Source: an uncultured Bacillota bacterium (GTDB lineage: Bacteria; Bacillota; Clostridia; Peptostreptococcales; Anaerovoracaceae). From it: a stretch of DNA of 64,000 nt. A model generated the notes under the pieces. The model saw only the letters and a program-made list of their open reading frames with translations. It searched no databases and was not told the origin of the DNA. Positions 8,684 to 18,709 of the stretch are shown here, in pieces. The stretch lies in contig CASEFA010000006.1 in NCBI GenBank assembly GCA_949287095.1, forward strand, positions 54,791 to 118,790, given 5' to 3'. Position 1 is the first letter of the stretch. The number at the start of each line of letters is the position of its first letter. Made by a program: the position numbers and the translations under genes.

Positions 8684-9939
8684 CCAGCGCGCCTAAGGGC
8701 ACAAAGGACATACTGCCTGAGCAGGTGTATAAGTGGCAGTACGTAGAGGAAAAATTCGCCGAGCTCTGTGAGAGATACGGCTTTAAGGAGATAAGGACTC
8801 CGGTCTTTGAGCATACGGAGCTTTTCACAAGAGGTGTGGGAGACACTACCGACATAGTGCAGAAGGAGATGTACACCTTCGAGGATCACGGACACAGAAG
8901 CATTACTCTGAAACCTGAGGGAACTTCTCCTGCCGTTCGCGCTTTCATAGAGCACAAGCAGTATGCGGAGGTTCAGCCGACTAAATACTACTACGTGACA
9001 CCGTGTTACAGGTACGAAAAGCCTCAGGCGGGAAGGCTGAGAGAGTTCCACCAGTTCGGTATTGAAACTTTCGGAACAGGCGATATGCTGGCAGACGCCG
9101 AGGTAATATGCTTTGCCAACGATTTTCTCAGCGAGATGGGCGTAACCGATATAAGGCTGAGGATAAACAGCGTGGGATGCCCTGAATGCAGAAAAAAGCA
9201 CAGAGAAGCTCTGAAGGACTTTCTGAAGCCTAACTACGACAAACTGTGCAACACCTGCAAGGACAGATACGAGAGAAATCCCATGCGCATCATAGACTGT
9301 AAATCTCCGGAGTGTCAGGAAATAGTAAAGGGCGCTCCGATGATGATAGACTATCTCTGCGACGACTGCAGAGAGGCTTTCGAGGAACTTCAGAGGAACC
9401 TCGATGCCCTGGGAATCGAATACGAAGTGGATCCGACCATAGTAAGAGGTCTCGACTACTACACAAAGACTGCATTCGAGTTCGTAACCGACGCCATAGG
9501 CGCTCAGGGAACAGTCTGCGGAGGCGGAAGATACGATCATCTGGTGGAAGAGGTCGGAGGACCTCCGATTCCGGGAGTAGGCTTCGGCCTCGGTATCGAA
9601 AGACTTCTCCTTCTCATGGAGAATCTGGGAGTTGAGATTCCTGAGCCCGATGCCGTCGATGCGTTTATAGCCGTAATGGGCGACGAGGCAAAGGCCTGCG
9701 GACTGAAGCTTTTGAGGGAGCTGAGACAGAAAGGCCTCAGTGTTCAGATGGATACCCTCGCAAGAAACGTCAAGGGACAGTTCAAGTATGCAAACCGTCT
9801 CGGCGCAAGGTATACCGTCGTCATAGGCGACGATGAAATAAAGGCAGGCGTCGTTTCACTGAAGAAAATGGCAACCAGCGAGCAGCATGAGGTGAAGATG
9901 GAGAATCTTGCCGGAGAACTGATAAAACGGGAGGAATAG
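8677..9939 (+). CDS. hisS: Histidyl-tRNA synthetase
   Basis: A 420-residue class II synthetase that charges tRNA-His in the cytoplasm. Motif 1 (FKEIRTPVFEH), motif 2 (YRYEKPQAGRLREFHQ), the histidine-specific RGLDYYTKTAFEF near 257 and the GGGRYDHL loop are all present, with an anticodon-binding domain at the C-terminus. ATG 8677 follows GGAGG at 8664-8668. It overlaps hemZ by 7 bases and is directly followed by aspS with no gap, a classic clostridial hisS-aspS pair. No T-box is seen, so regulation is through the operon. Confidence 0.97.
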   Translation: MVTSAPKGTKDILPEQVYKWQYVEEKFAELCERYGFKEIRTPVFEHTELFTRGVGDTTDIVQKEMYTFEDHGHRSITLKPEGTSPAVRAFIEHKQYAEVQPTKYYYVTPCYRYEKPQAGRLREFHQFGIETFGTGDMLADAEVICFANDFLSEMGVTDIRLRINSVGCPECRKKHREALKDFLKPNYDKLCNTCKDRYERNPMRIIDCKSPECQEIVKGAPMMIDYLCDDCREAFEELQRNLDALGIEYEVDPTIVRGLDYYTKTAFEFVTDAIGAQGTVCGGGRYDHLVEEVGGPPIPGVGFGLGIERLLLLMENLGVEIPEPDAVDAFIAVMGDEAKACGLKLLRELRQKGLSVQMDTLARNVKGQFKYANRLGARYTVVIGDDEIKAGVVSLKKMATSEQHEVKMENLAGELIKREE

Positions 9940-11718
9940 ATGGGAAAACTTTTTAGACGCACGGCAATGTGCGGAGAGCTTTCAATTAAAAACGCAGGAG
10001 AGAAAGTCGTTCTCAACGGCTGGGTTGCAAAGCAGCGCAGTCTGGGAAGCCTGATCTTCCTCGACCTTAGAGATAAAAGCGGTATCGTTCAGATTGTATT
10101 TGACGATACACTGAAAGAAGAGCTGTTTAAGCTGGCGGAGTCCCTCAGAAGCGAATACGTTATCGGAGTAAGCGGCGCGGTACGAGAGAGAAGCTCCAAG
10201 AATCCCGATATGGCAACGGGAGATATCGAGGTTCTGGCAGACAATCTGGTGCTCTATTCCAAAGCGGATACGCCGCCTATCTACGTTAAGGACGACGACA
10301 ACGTAGACGAGAATCTCAGGCTGAAGTACAGGTATCTGGATCTGAGAAAGCTGAGAATGCAGCATAACCTGAAATTCCGCCACAAGGTGACGAAGATTAC
10401 GAGAGACTTCTTCGACGAGAATGGCTTCACGGAGATAGAAACTCCGATGCTCATAAAGTCCACACCTGAAGGAGCGAGAGACTATCTTGTTCCGAGCCGG
10501 GTAAACAGAGGACAGTTCTACGCTTTGCCGCAGTCGCCGCAGCTTTTCAAGCAGCTACTCATGGCCAGCGGATGCGACAGATATATGCAGATTGCAAAGT
10601 GCTTCAGAGACGAGGATCTGAGAGCGGACAGACAGCCTGAGTTCACCCAGATAGACCTTGAAATGTCTTTTGTGGAGGTGGACGACGTTCTGACCATTCA
10701 GGAAGAGTATCTTAAGAGACTCTTTAAGGAAACTCTGGACGTTGATATTGAGCTTCCGCTTATGAGACTTCCTTATGATGAGGCTATGGAAAGATTCGGC
10801 TCCGATAAGCCGGATCTCAGATTCGGTTTTGAACTTAAGAAGCTTAACGACGTGGTTGCAGGAACCGAATTCAAGGTATTTGCCGACGCTCTCGCATCAG
10901 GCGGAGACGTTCGCGGAATCTGCATAGACAACGCTTCGGACAAATTCAGCAGAAAAGACATAGATAAGCTTACGGAACAGGCAAAGCATTACGGAGCAAA
11001 AGGTCTCGTATGGATAAGATTTGAAAAGGACGAGATCAGGTCGTCTGTAAACAAATTCTTCTCTCAGGAGGAGCTTAGAAAGATAGGAGACGTATTCGGA
11101 GCCTGTGAGAACGATCTGGTTCTCATCGCAGCCGACAGAGCCAAGGTCGTATTCGATACCCTGGGATTCTTAAGACGCCATATTGCAGGCATTTTAGGAC
11201 TTCTGGACGACAGAGACTTCAAGCTTCTGTGGGTAACGGATTTTCCTATGTTCGAAAAGGATGACGAAACGGGAGAACTTAAGGCAATGCACCATCCTTT
11301 TACTCATCCGAAGAACGAAGATCTTCATCTTCTTGACACGGAGCCCGAGAAGGTGAAAGCCGACGCTTACGATATCGTTTTAAACGGAGTAGAAATGGGC
11401 GGAGGAAGCATCAGAATTCACGAAAGCGACCTTCAGCAGAGGATGTTCAGGGTTCTGGGACTTACCGACGAGGAGTGTCAGGAAAAATTCGGCTTCCTTC
11501 TTGATGCGTTTAAATACGGAGTGCCGCCTCACGGCGGAATCGCGTACGGTCTTGACAGGATGGTCATGCTCCTTGCAGGAGAGAACAGCATAAGGGAGGT
11601 AATGGCCTTCCCTAAGAACCAGAACGCCCAGTGTCCGCTTTCCGGCGCTCCGGGATACGTTGAGAAGGAGCAGCTTGACGAACTTGGAATAGAGCTGATA
11701 CCGGAGGAGGAGCAGTAG
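9940..11718 (+). CDS. aspS: Aspartyl-tRNA synthetase
   Basis: A 592-residue class IIb synthetase of the bacterial type. The N-terminal OB fold recognises the anticodon (VVLNGWVAKQRSLGSLIFLDLRD), the catalytic core contains PQSPQLFKQLLM and FRDEDLRADRQPEFTQ, and the bacterial-type GAD insertion lies in the middle. Motif 3 with GIAYGLDRMVML is near the C-terminus. The start codon abuts the hisS stop and has GGAGG six bases upstream. Whether it also charges tRNA-Asn depends on whether gatCAB or asnS exist elsewhere in the genome. Confidence 0.97.
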   Translation: MGKLFRRTAMCGELSIKNAGEKVVLNGWVAKQRSLGSLIFLDLRDKSGIVQIVFDDTLKEELFKLAESLRSEYVIGVSGAVRERSSKNPDMATGDIEVLADNLVLYSKADTPPIYVKDDDNVDENLRLKYRYLDLRKLRMQHNLKFRHKVTKITRDFFDENGFTEIETPMLIKSTPEGARDYLVPSRVNRGQFYALPQSPQLFKQLLMASGCDRYMQIAKCFRDEDLRADRQPEFTQIDLEMSFVEVDDVLTIQEEYLKRLFKETLDVDIELPLMRLPYDEAMERFGSDKPDLRFGFELKKLNDVVAGTEFKVFADALASGGDVRGICIDNASDKFSRKDIDKLTEQAKHYGAKGLVWIRFEKDEIRSSVNKFFSQEELRKIGDVFGACENDLVLIAADRAKVVFDTLGFLRRHIAGILGLLDDRDFKLLWVTDFPMFEKDDETGELKAMHHPFTHPKNEDLHLLDTEPEKVKADAYDIVLNGVEMGGGSIRIHESDLQQRMFRVLGLTDEECQEKFGFLLDAFKYGVPPHGGIAYGLDRMVMLLAGENSIREVMAFPKNQNAQCPLSGAPGYVEKEQLDELGIELIPEEEQ

Positions 11719-11737
11719 TACTTCTGCACTTTTTGAT

Positions 11738-12337
11738 ATGAAAAGAAGAGGAATATTCGGAGGAACTTTCGATCCCTTTCACAACGGGCATCTGTCCCTC
11801 GCAAAGGCTGCAGCCGAAGAGCTTGGACTTGACGAGGTGATACTTCTTCCAAACAGGGTTCAGCCCTTCAAGACGGACAGACCGGCCGCTGCGGCAGGAG
11901 ACAGACTTGCCATGGTGAATCTGGTCGCCAGGGACGAAAGAATCTTCAAGGTATCCACCGAAGAAATTTTCGGAGACGAAATATCCTATACGTATAAAAC
12001 CCTTTGCAGAATCAGGGAAAAAACGGGAGGAGAACGACCATGGTTCATCATGGGAGCCGATTCCCTCATAACTCTGAGATTCTGGTATAAGGGGGAAGAC
12101 CTTCTCAGGGAGTTTTCATTTGCTGCAGGTCTCAGGCCGGGAAGCAGCATCGACATGAAGAAGGTGGATGAGCTGAGGCGCGATTACGGCGCGGATATTC
12201 ATCTTATGGAAAATCCCGTGCTGGATATTTCTTCAACCGAAATAAAGGACAGAATCCGCAGGGGAGAGGACATAAGCGCTCTCGTCCCTGCATGCGTAAA
12301 AGAATATATCGATGAACACGGACTCTATAGACAGTAA
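11738..12337 (+). CDS. nadD: Nicotinate-nucleotide adenylyltransferase
   Basis: NadD transfers AMP to nicotinate mononucleotide in NAD synthesis. The nucleotidyltransferase signature GGTFDPFHNGH is at residues 8-18, and ISSTEIKDRIRRG near 174 is the second ATP-binding motif. The 199-residue length is typical. It starts 19 bases after aspS and overlaps the next gene by 26 bases, as in many Firmicutes where nadD, yqeK and rsfS form one unit. Confidence 0.95.
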   Translation: MKRRGIFGGTFDPFHNGHLSLAKAAAEELGLDEVILLPNRVQPFKTDRPAAAAGDRLAMVNLVARDERIFKVSTEEIFGDEISYTYKTLCRIREKTGGERPWFIMGADSLITLRFWYKGEDLLREFSFAAGLRPGSSIDMKKVDELRRDYGADIHLMENPVLDISSTEIKDRIRRGEDISALVPACVKEYIDEHGLYRQ

Positions 12338-13247
12338 AATTGAAGAGATAAGGTCCCTGGCGGCTGAAATGCTGACAGATAAGAGACTGCGGCACACAAA
12401 AGGAGTCGTCAGAATGGCAAAGGAACTTGCCGGAAGATATGGCGCCGATGTAAAGAAAGCCGAGCTTGCGGCCCTCTGCCACGACCTTTACAGAAAGCTT
12501 GACGCAGACGGACTTGCACAGGCGGTGAAGGAGCTGGGTCTTGACGGAAAGTATGCGGGAAATATCAATCTTGCCCACGGAAAGGTGGCCGCAGCGGCGA
12601 TGGAAAGAGACTTTGGAATCGACGATGGGGACGTTCTGAATGCGGTAAGCTTTCACACGACGGGAAGAGCCGGCATGAGTCTTCTGGAAAAGATTATCTA
12701 CGTCGCCGACGGGGCCGAAGAAAACCGGGATTATCCCGGGGTTGAAAAAGTAAGAGAGGCAGCCTTTGAAGACATAGACAAAGCCTGTCTTATGATGATG
12801 GAAAACACCATCAAATACGTGAAAGGGCAGGGACAGGACCTGGACGAGGAGACTCTGTCCGCTGCGGAATACTTCAGAAAGATTTTGAACACGGAGGAAC
12901 ACATGAACAGCAGAGAGCAGGCCATGCTTGCAGCAAAGGTTTTGGACAGCAAAAAAGCTCAGAACATAGTCATAATAGACATTGCGGAGAAGTCGTCCTT
13001 TGCCGATTACCTTGTAATAGCGGGAGGAGGATCTGAGAGACAGACTCTGGCCCTTACCGACGACGTGGAGGACGCCATGGCGAAGGAAGGCTTTTTTCCT
13101 AAAGGTATAGAGGGTAAGAACAGCCCGGGATGGATACTTATGGACTTCGGAGACATTATCGTCAATATCCTGACTAAGGAATCCAGAGAGAAATACGACA
13201 TCGAAAAAGTTTGGGGCGACTGCGCCTTTGTAGATATGGAGGATTAA
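12312..13247 (+). CDS. YqeK (Ap4A hydrolase, HD domain) fused in frame to ribosome silencing factor RsfS
   Basis: One open frame of 311 residues holds two proteins that are normally separate. Residues 1-195 match YqeK, an HD-domain diadenosine tetraphosphatase, with the metal-binding CHDLYRK (H57-D58) and SFHTTGR. Residues 198-311 match RsfS/YbeB/DUF143, which binds uL14 and blocks subunit joining; DIAEKSSFADYLVIAGGGSERQ and GDIIVNIL are its landmarks. No stop separates them. A strong GGAGG at 12893-12897 precedes an in-frame ATG at 12903, giving a 114-residue RsfS of normal length, so both a fusion and free RsfS may be made. nadD overlaps the 5' end. Confidence 0.9.
   Translation: MNTDSIDSKIEEIRSLAAEMLTDKRLRHTKGVVRMAKELAGRYGADVKKAELAALCHDLYRKLDADGLAQAVKELGLDGKYAGNINLAHGKVAAAAMERDFGIDDGDVLNAVSFHTTGRAGMSLLEKIIYVADGAEENRDYPGVEKVREAAFEDIDKACLMMMENTIKYVKGQGQDLDEETLSAAEYFRKILNTEEHMNSREQAMLAAKVLDSKKAQNIVIIDIAEKSSFADYLVIAGGGSERQTLALTDDVEDAMAKEGFFPKGIEGKNSPGWILMDFGDIIVNILTKESREKYDIEKVWGDCAFVDMED
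12893..12905 (+). promoter_or_regulatory. Internal ribosome binding site and start for free RsfS
   Basis: GGAGG (12893-12897) lies 5 bases before ATG 12903 inside the YqeK-RsfS frame. The site is exactly at the domain boundary, and the product would match RsfS from its first residue (MNSREQAMLAAKVL). This looks like a former intergenic start retained after the YqeK stop was lost. Confidence 0.65.
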
Positions 13248-13253
13248 GCTAAA

Positions 13254-15728
13254 ATGAACGAACGCTACGATTTTAAATCTGTGGAATCAAAATGGCAGAA
13301 GTACTGGGAAGAGAACAAAAGCTTCAAGACATTCGAAGATAAGGATAAGGAAAAGTACTACGTCCTTGAAATGTTCCCTTATCCTTCCGGCAAGCTTCAC
13401 ATGGGACACGTAAGAAACTACGCCATAGGTGATGTGGTTGCAAGATGCAAAAAAATGCAGGGCTTCAACGTTCTTCATCCTATAGGCTTTGACTCCTTCG
13501 GACTCCCTGCGGAAAACGCCGCCATCAAGCACGGCGTTGAACCGGGAAAGTGGACCTGGGACAACATTCACGAAATGGAAGGACAGCTGAGACAGCTGGG
13601 ACTTTCCTACGACTGGGACAGGGAGGTTCAGACCTGCAGCCCGGACTACTATAAGTGGATGCAGTGGATATTCATTCAGTTCTATAAGAAGGGTCTCGCT
13701 TACAAGAAGGAAAATCCGGTAAACTGGTGCCCGAGCTGCCAGACCGTACTTGCTAACGAGCAGGTAGTGGACGGCTGCTGCGAGAGATGTAAAACTCCGG
13801 TGGGTAAGAAGAACCTTTCCCAGTGGTACTTCAAGATTACCGATTACGCAGACAGACTTCTGGATAACCTCGATTCTCTCACTGGCTGGCCTGAAAAGGT
13901 CAAGACCATGCAGAGAAACTGGATAGGAAGATCCGTAGGCGCAAAGATCGCATTTAAAATCGACGGCACAGACCTTTCCATGGACGTGTTTACCACGAGA
14001 GCCGATACCCTCTTCGGAGTAACATACATGGTAATGGCTCCCGAGCATCCTTACGTGGAAGGCCTCGTAAAGGGAACTGAATACGAAGCTCCGGTAAAGG
14101 AGTACCTCGATAAGGTTCAGCACATGAACGACATCGAAAGAACTTCCACCACCAACGAAAAGACAGGAGTATTCATCGGAAAATACGCCATAAATCCGGT
14201 AAACGGAAAGAAAGTTCCAATCTATATTTCAGACTACGTTCTCATGGGATACGGAACCGGCGCCATTATGGCCGTACCGGCTCACGACCAGAGAGACTTT
14301 GACTTTGCAAAGAAATTCGACCTTGAGATTATACCGGTAGTAGATCCGGGAAATCCTGATATAGACATCAACAATCTCACCGAGGCCTTTGCTGCGGAAG
14401 GTACCATGATAAATTCCGGAAAGTTTGACGGAATGAACAACCGCAAGGCAATCGACGCCATGATAGAGTGGCTTAATGACGAGGGAATCGGCGAGAAGAC
14501 CATAAACTACAGGCTGAGAGACTGGCTCATTTCCAGACAGAGATACTGGGGAACACCGATTCCTATGATTTACTGCGAGGATTGCGGCTGGGTTCCGGAG
14601 AAAGAAGAAAATCTGCCTGTACTTCTTCCTACGGACGTTGAGTTTACAGGAAAGGGCGCATCTCCTCTTACCACGTCTAAGTCCTTTGGCGAATGCACAT
14701 GCCCGCGCTGCGGAAAGAAGGCGAAGAGAGAGATGGATACCATGGATACGTTCCTTGATTCGTCCTGGTATTTCCTGCGCTACTGCGACGCCAAAAACGA
14801 CAAGGCAGCCTTTGACAGGGAAAAGACCGATTACTGGATGAACGTGGATCAGTACATCGGAGGCGTCGAGCACGCAATACTTCACCTCATGTATGCAAGA
14901 TTCTTCCAGATGGCTCTTCACGATCTGGGTCTTGTAAAGGATGAGGAACCGTTCAAGAACCTCCTGACTCAGGGTATGGTAAACAAGGACGGAAAGAAGA
15001 TGAGCAAATCCATCGGCAACGTGGTAAGCCCTGAGGAGATCATGGGCAAATACGGCGCCGATACCGCAAGGCTTTTCATACTCTTCGCCGCGCCGCCGGA
15101 AAGAGAGCTGGACTGGTCCGACGAGGGAGTAGAGGGAAGCTACAGATTTTTGAACAGAGTATACAGACTTGTATATGATTATAATAAGAATTATTCAGGC
15201 GACGGAAGCGAAAGCTTTGACATCACTACTGACGCCGACAAAGAGCTGAACTACGTTCTCAACGGAACCATAAAGAAGGTTACCGAAGACGTGGGCGGAA
15301 GATTCAGCTTCAACACGGCAATCAGCTCCATCATGGAACTGGTAAACTGCCTCTACAGGTACAGAGAAAGACCTGACGTAAACGAGGCATTTATGAAAAA
15401 GGCCATAGATACGCTGGTAATCGTACTTTCTCCGTTTACTCCGCACATCTGCGAGGAAATGTGGGAAGGTCTCGGTCACAGCGACACCCTTGTAAACGTG
15501 CCTTGGCCGAAGTACGACGAGAGCGCGCTTGTTCTCGACACCGTTGAAATCGTCGTACAGATTAACGGAAGAGTAAAGGAAAAGCTTGACATAGCCACAG
15601 GAATGACCCGCGAGGAAATGGAAAAGACGGTTATGGCAGAGCCATCCGTACAGGCTCTTACCGAAGGAAAACAGATAGTCAAAGTTATTGCAGTCCCTGA
15701 TAAACTCGTTAACATAGTAGTTAAGTAA
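13254..15728 (+). CDS. leuS: Leucyl-tRNA synthetase
   Basis: An 824-residue class I synthetase. The HIGH-type motif appears as HMGH (residues 48-51) after PYPSGKL, and KMSKS is at 582-586. The CP1 editing domain lies between them, with TTNEKTGVF and [13 protein letters not shown] zinc-binding Cys cluster (NWCPSC...CERC) is present. GGAGG at the end of the preceding gene serves ATG 13254, 6 bases after the rsfS stop. It is part of the long translation operon. Confidence 0.98.
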   Translation: MNERYDFKSVESKWQKYWEENKSFKTFEDKDKEKYYVLEMFPYPSGKLHMGHVRNYAIGDVVARCKKMQGFNVLHPIGFDSFGLPAENAAIKHGVEPGKWTWDNIHEMEGQLRQLGLSYDWDREVQTCSPDYYKWMQWIFIQFYKKGLAYKKENPVNWCPSCQTVLANEQVVDGCCERCKTPVGKKNLSQWYFKITDYADRLLDNLDSLTGWPEKVKTMQRNWIGRSVGAKIAFKIDGTDLSMDVFTTRADTLFGVTYMVMAPEHPYVEGLVKGTEYEAPVKEYLDKVQHMNDIERTSTTNEKTGVFIGKYAINPVNGKKVPIYISDYVLMGYGTGAIMAVPAHDQRDFDFAKKFDLEIIPVVDPGNPDIDINNLTEAFAAEGTMINSGKFDGMNNRKAIDAMIEWLNDEGIGEKTINYRLRDWLISRQRYWGTPIPMIYCEDCGWVPEKEENLPVLLPTDVEFTGKGASPLTTSKSFGECTCPRCGKKAKREMDTMDTFLDSSWYFLRYCDAKNDKAAFDREKTDYWMNVDQYIGGVEHAILHLMYARFFQMALHDLGLVKDEEPFKNLLTQGMVNKDGKKMSKSIGNVVSPEEIMGKYGADTARLFILFAAPPERELDWSDEGVEGSYRFLNRVYRLVYDYNKNYSGDGSESFDITTDADKELNYVLNGTIKKVTEDVGGRFSFNTAISSIMELVNCLYRYRERPDVNEAFMKKAIDTLVIVLSPFTPHICEEMWEGLGHSDTLVNVPWPKYDESALVLDTVEIVVQINGRVKEKLDIATGMTREEMEKTVMAEPSVQALTEGKQIVKVIAVPDKLVNIVVK

Positions 15729-15741
15729 GGGGAGGATATTA

Positions 15742-17661
15742 TTGAGAGACTACAATAGCAAGAAAACGAACATCAAGAACATTGCAGCCGTTATTCCCAC
15801 CGGGAAGAAGAAAAGCACGGGAAAACACGCTGCCGGAGGTAAAAACAGCGCTTCCGCAAAGACGAAAACCCGGACAAAGTCTGCGCTTAAGGAAACGGAA
15901 GCCTTAGGCTTAGGTTTAAAGCCTAAGGCAAGGAAAAAGACAAAGGCCGCGCCGAAGAAAACGACGGCGGCAAAAACTGCGAATTCGACAAAGGCCGCAA
16001 CGGCGAAAAAGGCCGAAAACCTTAAGATTATACCTATAGGCGGTCTTAACGAAATCGGAAAGAACATGACCGTTTTAGAGTATAAGGATCAGATAATGAT
16101 CATCGACTGCGGTATGTCGTTTCCTGAGGACGAGATGTACGGCATCGACGTTGTAATTCCCGATTTCAGCTACGTGGTAAAAAATGCGTCTAAGATAAAG
16201 GGCGTAGTTATAACCCACGGTCACGAGGATCACATCGGAGGCGTACCTTACCTTCTGAAGAAGATAAACGTTCCGATCTACGGAACCAGAATCACCCTCG
16301 GCCTCATAGAAAACAAGCTGAAGGAGCACGGAATCACCGGCGACCTCAGGCCTATAAAGGCCGGAGACAAGCTGAGACTGGGTGATTTCAAGGTTGAAAC
16401 CATAAGAACGACTCACTCCGTCGCCGACGCCATCTGCCTTTACGTGCAGACGCCTGCGGCAACACTCTTCCACACCGGAGACTTCAAGATAGACTATACG
16501 CCTATCGACGGAGAGCCTATCGACCTTCAGAAGTTTGCGGAAATCGGAAGCAGAGGAGTGGACATAATGCTGGCCGACAGCACCAATGCCGTGAGAAAGG
16601 GATTTACACAGTCTGAAAAGATGGTGGGACAGACTCTGGACGGTATTTTCAGCGAGGCCGAGAACAGAATAATCATCGCCACGTTCTCATCTAACGTTCA
16701 CAGAGTGCAGAAGATTATAGAGCTTGCCCACAAATACGGAAGAAAGTTCTCCGTTTCGGGAAGAAGTATGGAAAACGTGGTGGGACTTGCTCAGGACCTG
16801 GGATACCTTCACATTCCTGCAGGCTCCTACGTGGAGCTTAACAAGACGAAGAACATTCCGGACAATCAGCTGGTCATCATAACCACGGGAAGCCAGGGCG
16901 AGCCTATGAGCGCCCTTGCCAGAATGGCCAGCGACGAGCATAAGAACGTAAAGCTGAAAAAGGGCGATACGGTTATTCTTTCGTCTTCACCGGTACCGGG
17001 AAATGAGAAGACTGTATCCAACGTAGTAAACAGGCTTTACGAAAAGGAAGTCCACGTTATATATAACGAGATAGCCGATATCCACGTTTCAGGCCATGCG
17101 TGCCAGGAGGAGCTTAAGCTCATACATTCCATAATAAAGCCTAAGTTCTTTATGCCGGTTCACGGAGAGCACAGACATCTGGTGGCTCACAAGGAACTTG
17201 CGGCAGGCCTTGGAATGAAGGAAAGCAGAATACACATTCTGAACAACGGAAATCAGCTTACGGTGGATAAGAGAAAAGCCGTAAGGTTTGAAAACGTGGC
17301 TCCTGCGGAAGATATCCTGGTGGACGGCCTCGGAGTAGGAGACGTGGGAAACGTCGTTTTAAAGGACAGAAAGCTGCTGTCAGAGTCCGGTCTTATCATC
17401 GTTGCTGCCGGAATCGACCAGGCCAGCGGTACCCTGGTTTCGGGACCCGACATCGTCACCAGAGGCTTCGTATATGTGAAGGAAAACGAGGATCTCATTA
17501 ACTCGGCGAGAAAGGTGGCCGAAAAGGCCATAGAGGATACGCTTTTATACGATTCCGACTGGAATACGCTGAAAAACGTGGTTCGGGACGAACTCAGGAG
17601 ATATATCTACGGCAGAACAAAGCGCAGTCCTGTGATACTGCCTATGTTCCTTGACGTATAG
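15742..17661 (+). CDS. Ribonuclease J with a long basic N-terminal extension
   Basis: RNase J is a 5'-3' exonuclease and endonuclease of mRNA decay and rRNA maturation. The metallo-beta-lactamase core begins near N93 (LKIIPIGGLNEIGKNM), with THGHEDH at 158-164 for zinc binding, then beta-CASP features and GEHRHL near the end. The protein has 639 residues against about 555 for B. subtilis RNase J1, because residues 1-92 are a Lys/Ala/Thr-rich, low-complexity tail with repeated KK and AK steps. TTG 15742 follows GGGGAGG at 15729-15735; no later start has such a site, so the extension is probably translated. ylbF follows 11 bases later. Confidence 0.95.
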   Translation: MRDYNSKKTNIKNIAAVIPTGKKKSTGKHAAGGKNSASAKTKTRTKSALKETEALGLGLKPKARKKTKAAPKKTTAAKTANSTKAATAKKAENLKIIPIGGLNEIGKNMTVLEYKDQIMIIDCGMSFPEDEMYGIDVVIPDFSYVVKNASKIKGVVITHGHEDHIGGVPYLLKKINVPIYGTRITLGLIENKLKEHGITGDLRPIKAGDKLRLGDFKVETIRTTHSVADAICLYVQTPAATLFHTGDFKIDYTPIDGEPIDLQKFAEIGSRGVDIMLADSTNAVRKGFTQSEKMVGQTLDGIFSEAENRIIIATFSSNVHRVQKIIELAHKYGRKFSVSGRSMENVVGLAQDLGYLHIPAGSYVELNKTKNIPDNQLVIITTGSQGEPMSALARMASDEHKNVKLKKGDTVILSSSPVPGNEKTVSNVVNRLYEKEVHVIYNEIADIHVSGHACQEELKLIHSIIKPKFFMPVHGEHRHLVAHKELAAGLGMKESRIHILNNGNQLTVDKRKAVRFENVAPAEDILVDGLGVGDVGNVVLKDRKLLSESGLIIVAAGIDQASGTLVSGPDIVTRGFVYVKENEDLINSARKVAEKAIEDTLLYDSDWNTLKNVVRDELRRYIYGRTKRSPVILPMFLDV

Positions 17662-17672
17662 GAGGAATGAGT

Positions 17673-18014
17673 ATGAACGTATATGAAGAAGCTCACAGAC
17701 TGGCTCAGGCCGTAAAGGAATCGGAAGAGTACAAGCAGTACGACGCTCTGAAAAAGACAGTGGAATCGAATCCGGAGCTGGACAAAATGATAAAGGACTT
17801 CGAGATGAAGCAGATTCAGATGCAGGCAAAGCAGATGGCGGGAGAGCCTGTGGAGGGAATGCCTCAGGCAATACAGGAGCTTTATCAGATTATAGCAAAG
17901 GATCCTACGGCCGCCGCGTATCTTTCCGCCCAAATGAGATTTTCCATCATGATGAGCGACGTATATAAGATACTGGCTGACGTAATGGGTATTGGCAATC
18001 CGGCTCAAATTTGA
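17673..18014 (+). CDS. YlbF/YmcA family regulator
   Basis: A 113-residue helical protein of the YlbF (RicF)/YmcA family. In B. subtilis YlbF, YmcA and YaaT form the Fe-S Y-complex that steers RNase Y cleavage. The sequence shows the family pattern of heptad-like helices (NVYEEAHRLAQAVKESEEYKQY) and a Met/Gln-rich middle. Position directly behind RNase J supports a role in RNA decay. ATG 17673 is chosen because GGAGG (17661-17665) is 7 bases upstream; the ATG at 17667 is too close. The efp promoter lies inside its 3' end. Confidence 0.82.
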   Translation: MNVYEEAHRLAQAVKESEEYKQYDALKKTVESNPELDKMIKDFEMKQIQMQAKQMAGEPVEGMPQAIQELYQIIAKDPTAAAYLSAQMRFSIMMSDVYKILADVMGIGNPAQI

Positions 18015-18020
18015 TATAAT
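17992..18020 (+). promoter_or_regulatory. Sigma-A promoter of efp
   Basis: TTGGCA (17992-17997) and TATAAT (18015-18020) are separated by 17 bp, a near-consensus promoter. The -35 lies within the last codons of ylbF and the -10 begins right after its stop. The leader to efp is about 40 bases. Confidence 0.85.
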
Positions 18021-18063
18021 AACGGGAGTAAGCGAAACTATATTAAGAAAGTGAGAATAGAAC

Positions 18064-18627
18064 ATGATTACAGCAGGTGATTTTAGAAAAGGAATTACTT
18101 TTGAGATTAACGGGGAGCCTCATGTTGTTCTCGATTTCCAGCACGTTAAGCCTGGAAAGGGAGCAGCCTTTGTAAGAACAAAGTATAAAAACATTCTTAC
18201 AGGAGCTACCAGAGAAGAAGCGTTTAACCCTAACGACAAGTTCCCTAAGGCTCATATCGAGACCAAGACCATGCAGTACCTCTACAACGACGGAGAGCTC
18301 TACTACTTCATGGATACCGAGACTTACGAACAGCTTCCTATCGGATACGATCAGGTGGAGGATGCCATAAAGTATCTCCGCGAAAACGACGAGGCGACCA
18401 TAAAGTTCTACAAGGGAAATCCTTTCCTTGTGGAAGCGCCTAACTTCGTTGACCTGGTAGTTACCGAAACCGAGCCGGGAGTAAAGGGAAATACCGCCAC
18501 TAACGTTACTAAATCCGCTACCGTTGAGACAGGCGCAGTTATTCAGGTTCCTATCTTCATCGAAGAGGGAGAAAAGATTCAGATCGACACCAGAACAGGC
18601 GAGTATCTGGGAAGATCGAAGGAATAG
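18064..18627 (+). CDS. efp: Elongation factor P
   Basis: EF-P rescues ribosomes stalled at consecutive prolines. The 187-residue protein has the three-domain beta-barrel layout, and domain I ends in the loop PGKGAAF with the modifiable lysine at position 32. Because the tip residue is Lys, EarP-type rhamnosylation (which uses Arg) is excluded; an EpmA/B or Bacillus-type aminopentanol modification is possible. The signature [20 protein letters not shown] is at the end. It has its own strong promoter and is closed by a terminator, so it is a single-gene unit. Confidence 0.97.
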   Translation: MITAGDFRKGITFEINGEPHVVLDFQHVKPGKGAAFVRTKYKNILTGATREEAFNPNDKFPKAHIETKTMQYLYNDGELYYFMDTETYEQLPIGYDQVEDAIKYLRENDEATIKFYKGNPFLVEAPNFVDLVVTETEPGVKGNTATNVTKSATVETGAVIQVPIFIEEGEKIQIDTRTGEYLGRSKE

Positions 18628-18653
18628 TAATCCGAAGATTTAAGTCTTAGAGA

Positions 18654-18679
18654 AAAGGGACGTGCTTTTACGTCCCTTT
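18654..18679 (+). terminator. Terminator behind efp
   Basis: AAAGGGACGT (18654-18663) pairs perfectly over 10 bp with ACGTCCCTTT (18670-18679), loop GCTTTT. The T-tail is short, so termination may be incomplete into mltG, which has no clear promoter of its own. Confidence 0.75.
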
Positions 18680-18709
18680 ATACATACTGCAAAAAAAGAG
18701 GACGGGATG

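Noticed and set aside
8602..9540. A 312-codon minus-strand frame in hisS.
   Set aside because: It lies opposite hisS with all synthetase motifs on the other strand.
18662..18706. N-terminal extension of MltG.
   Set aside because: It would start inside the efp terminator loop and add a sequence not typical of MltG; the GAGGA site favours 18707/18710.
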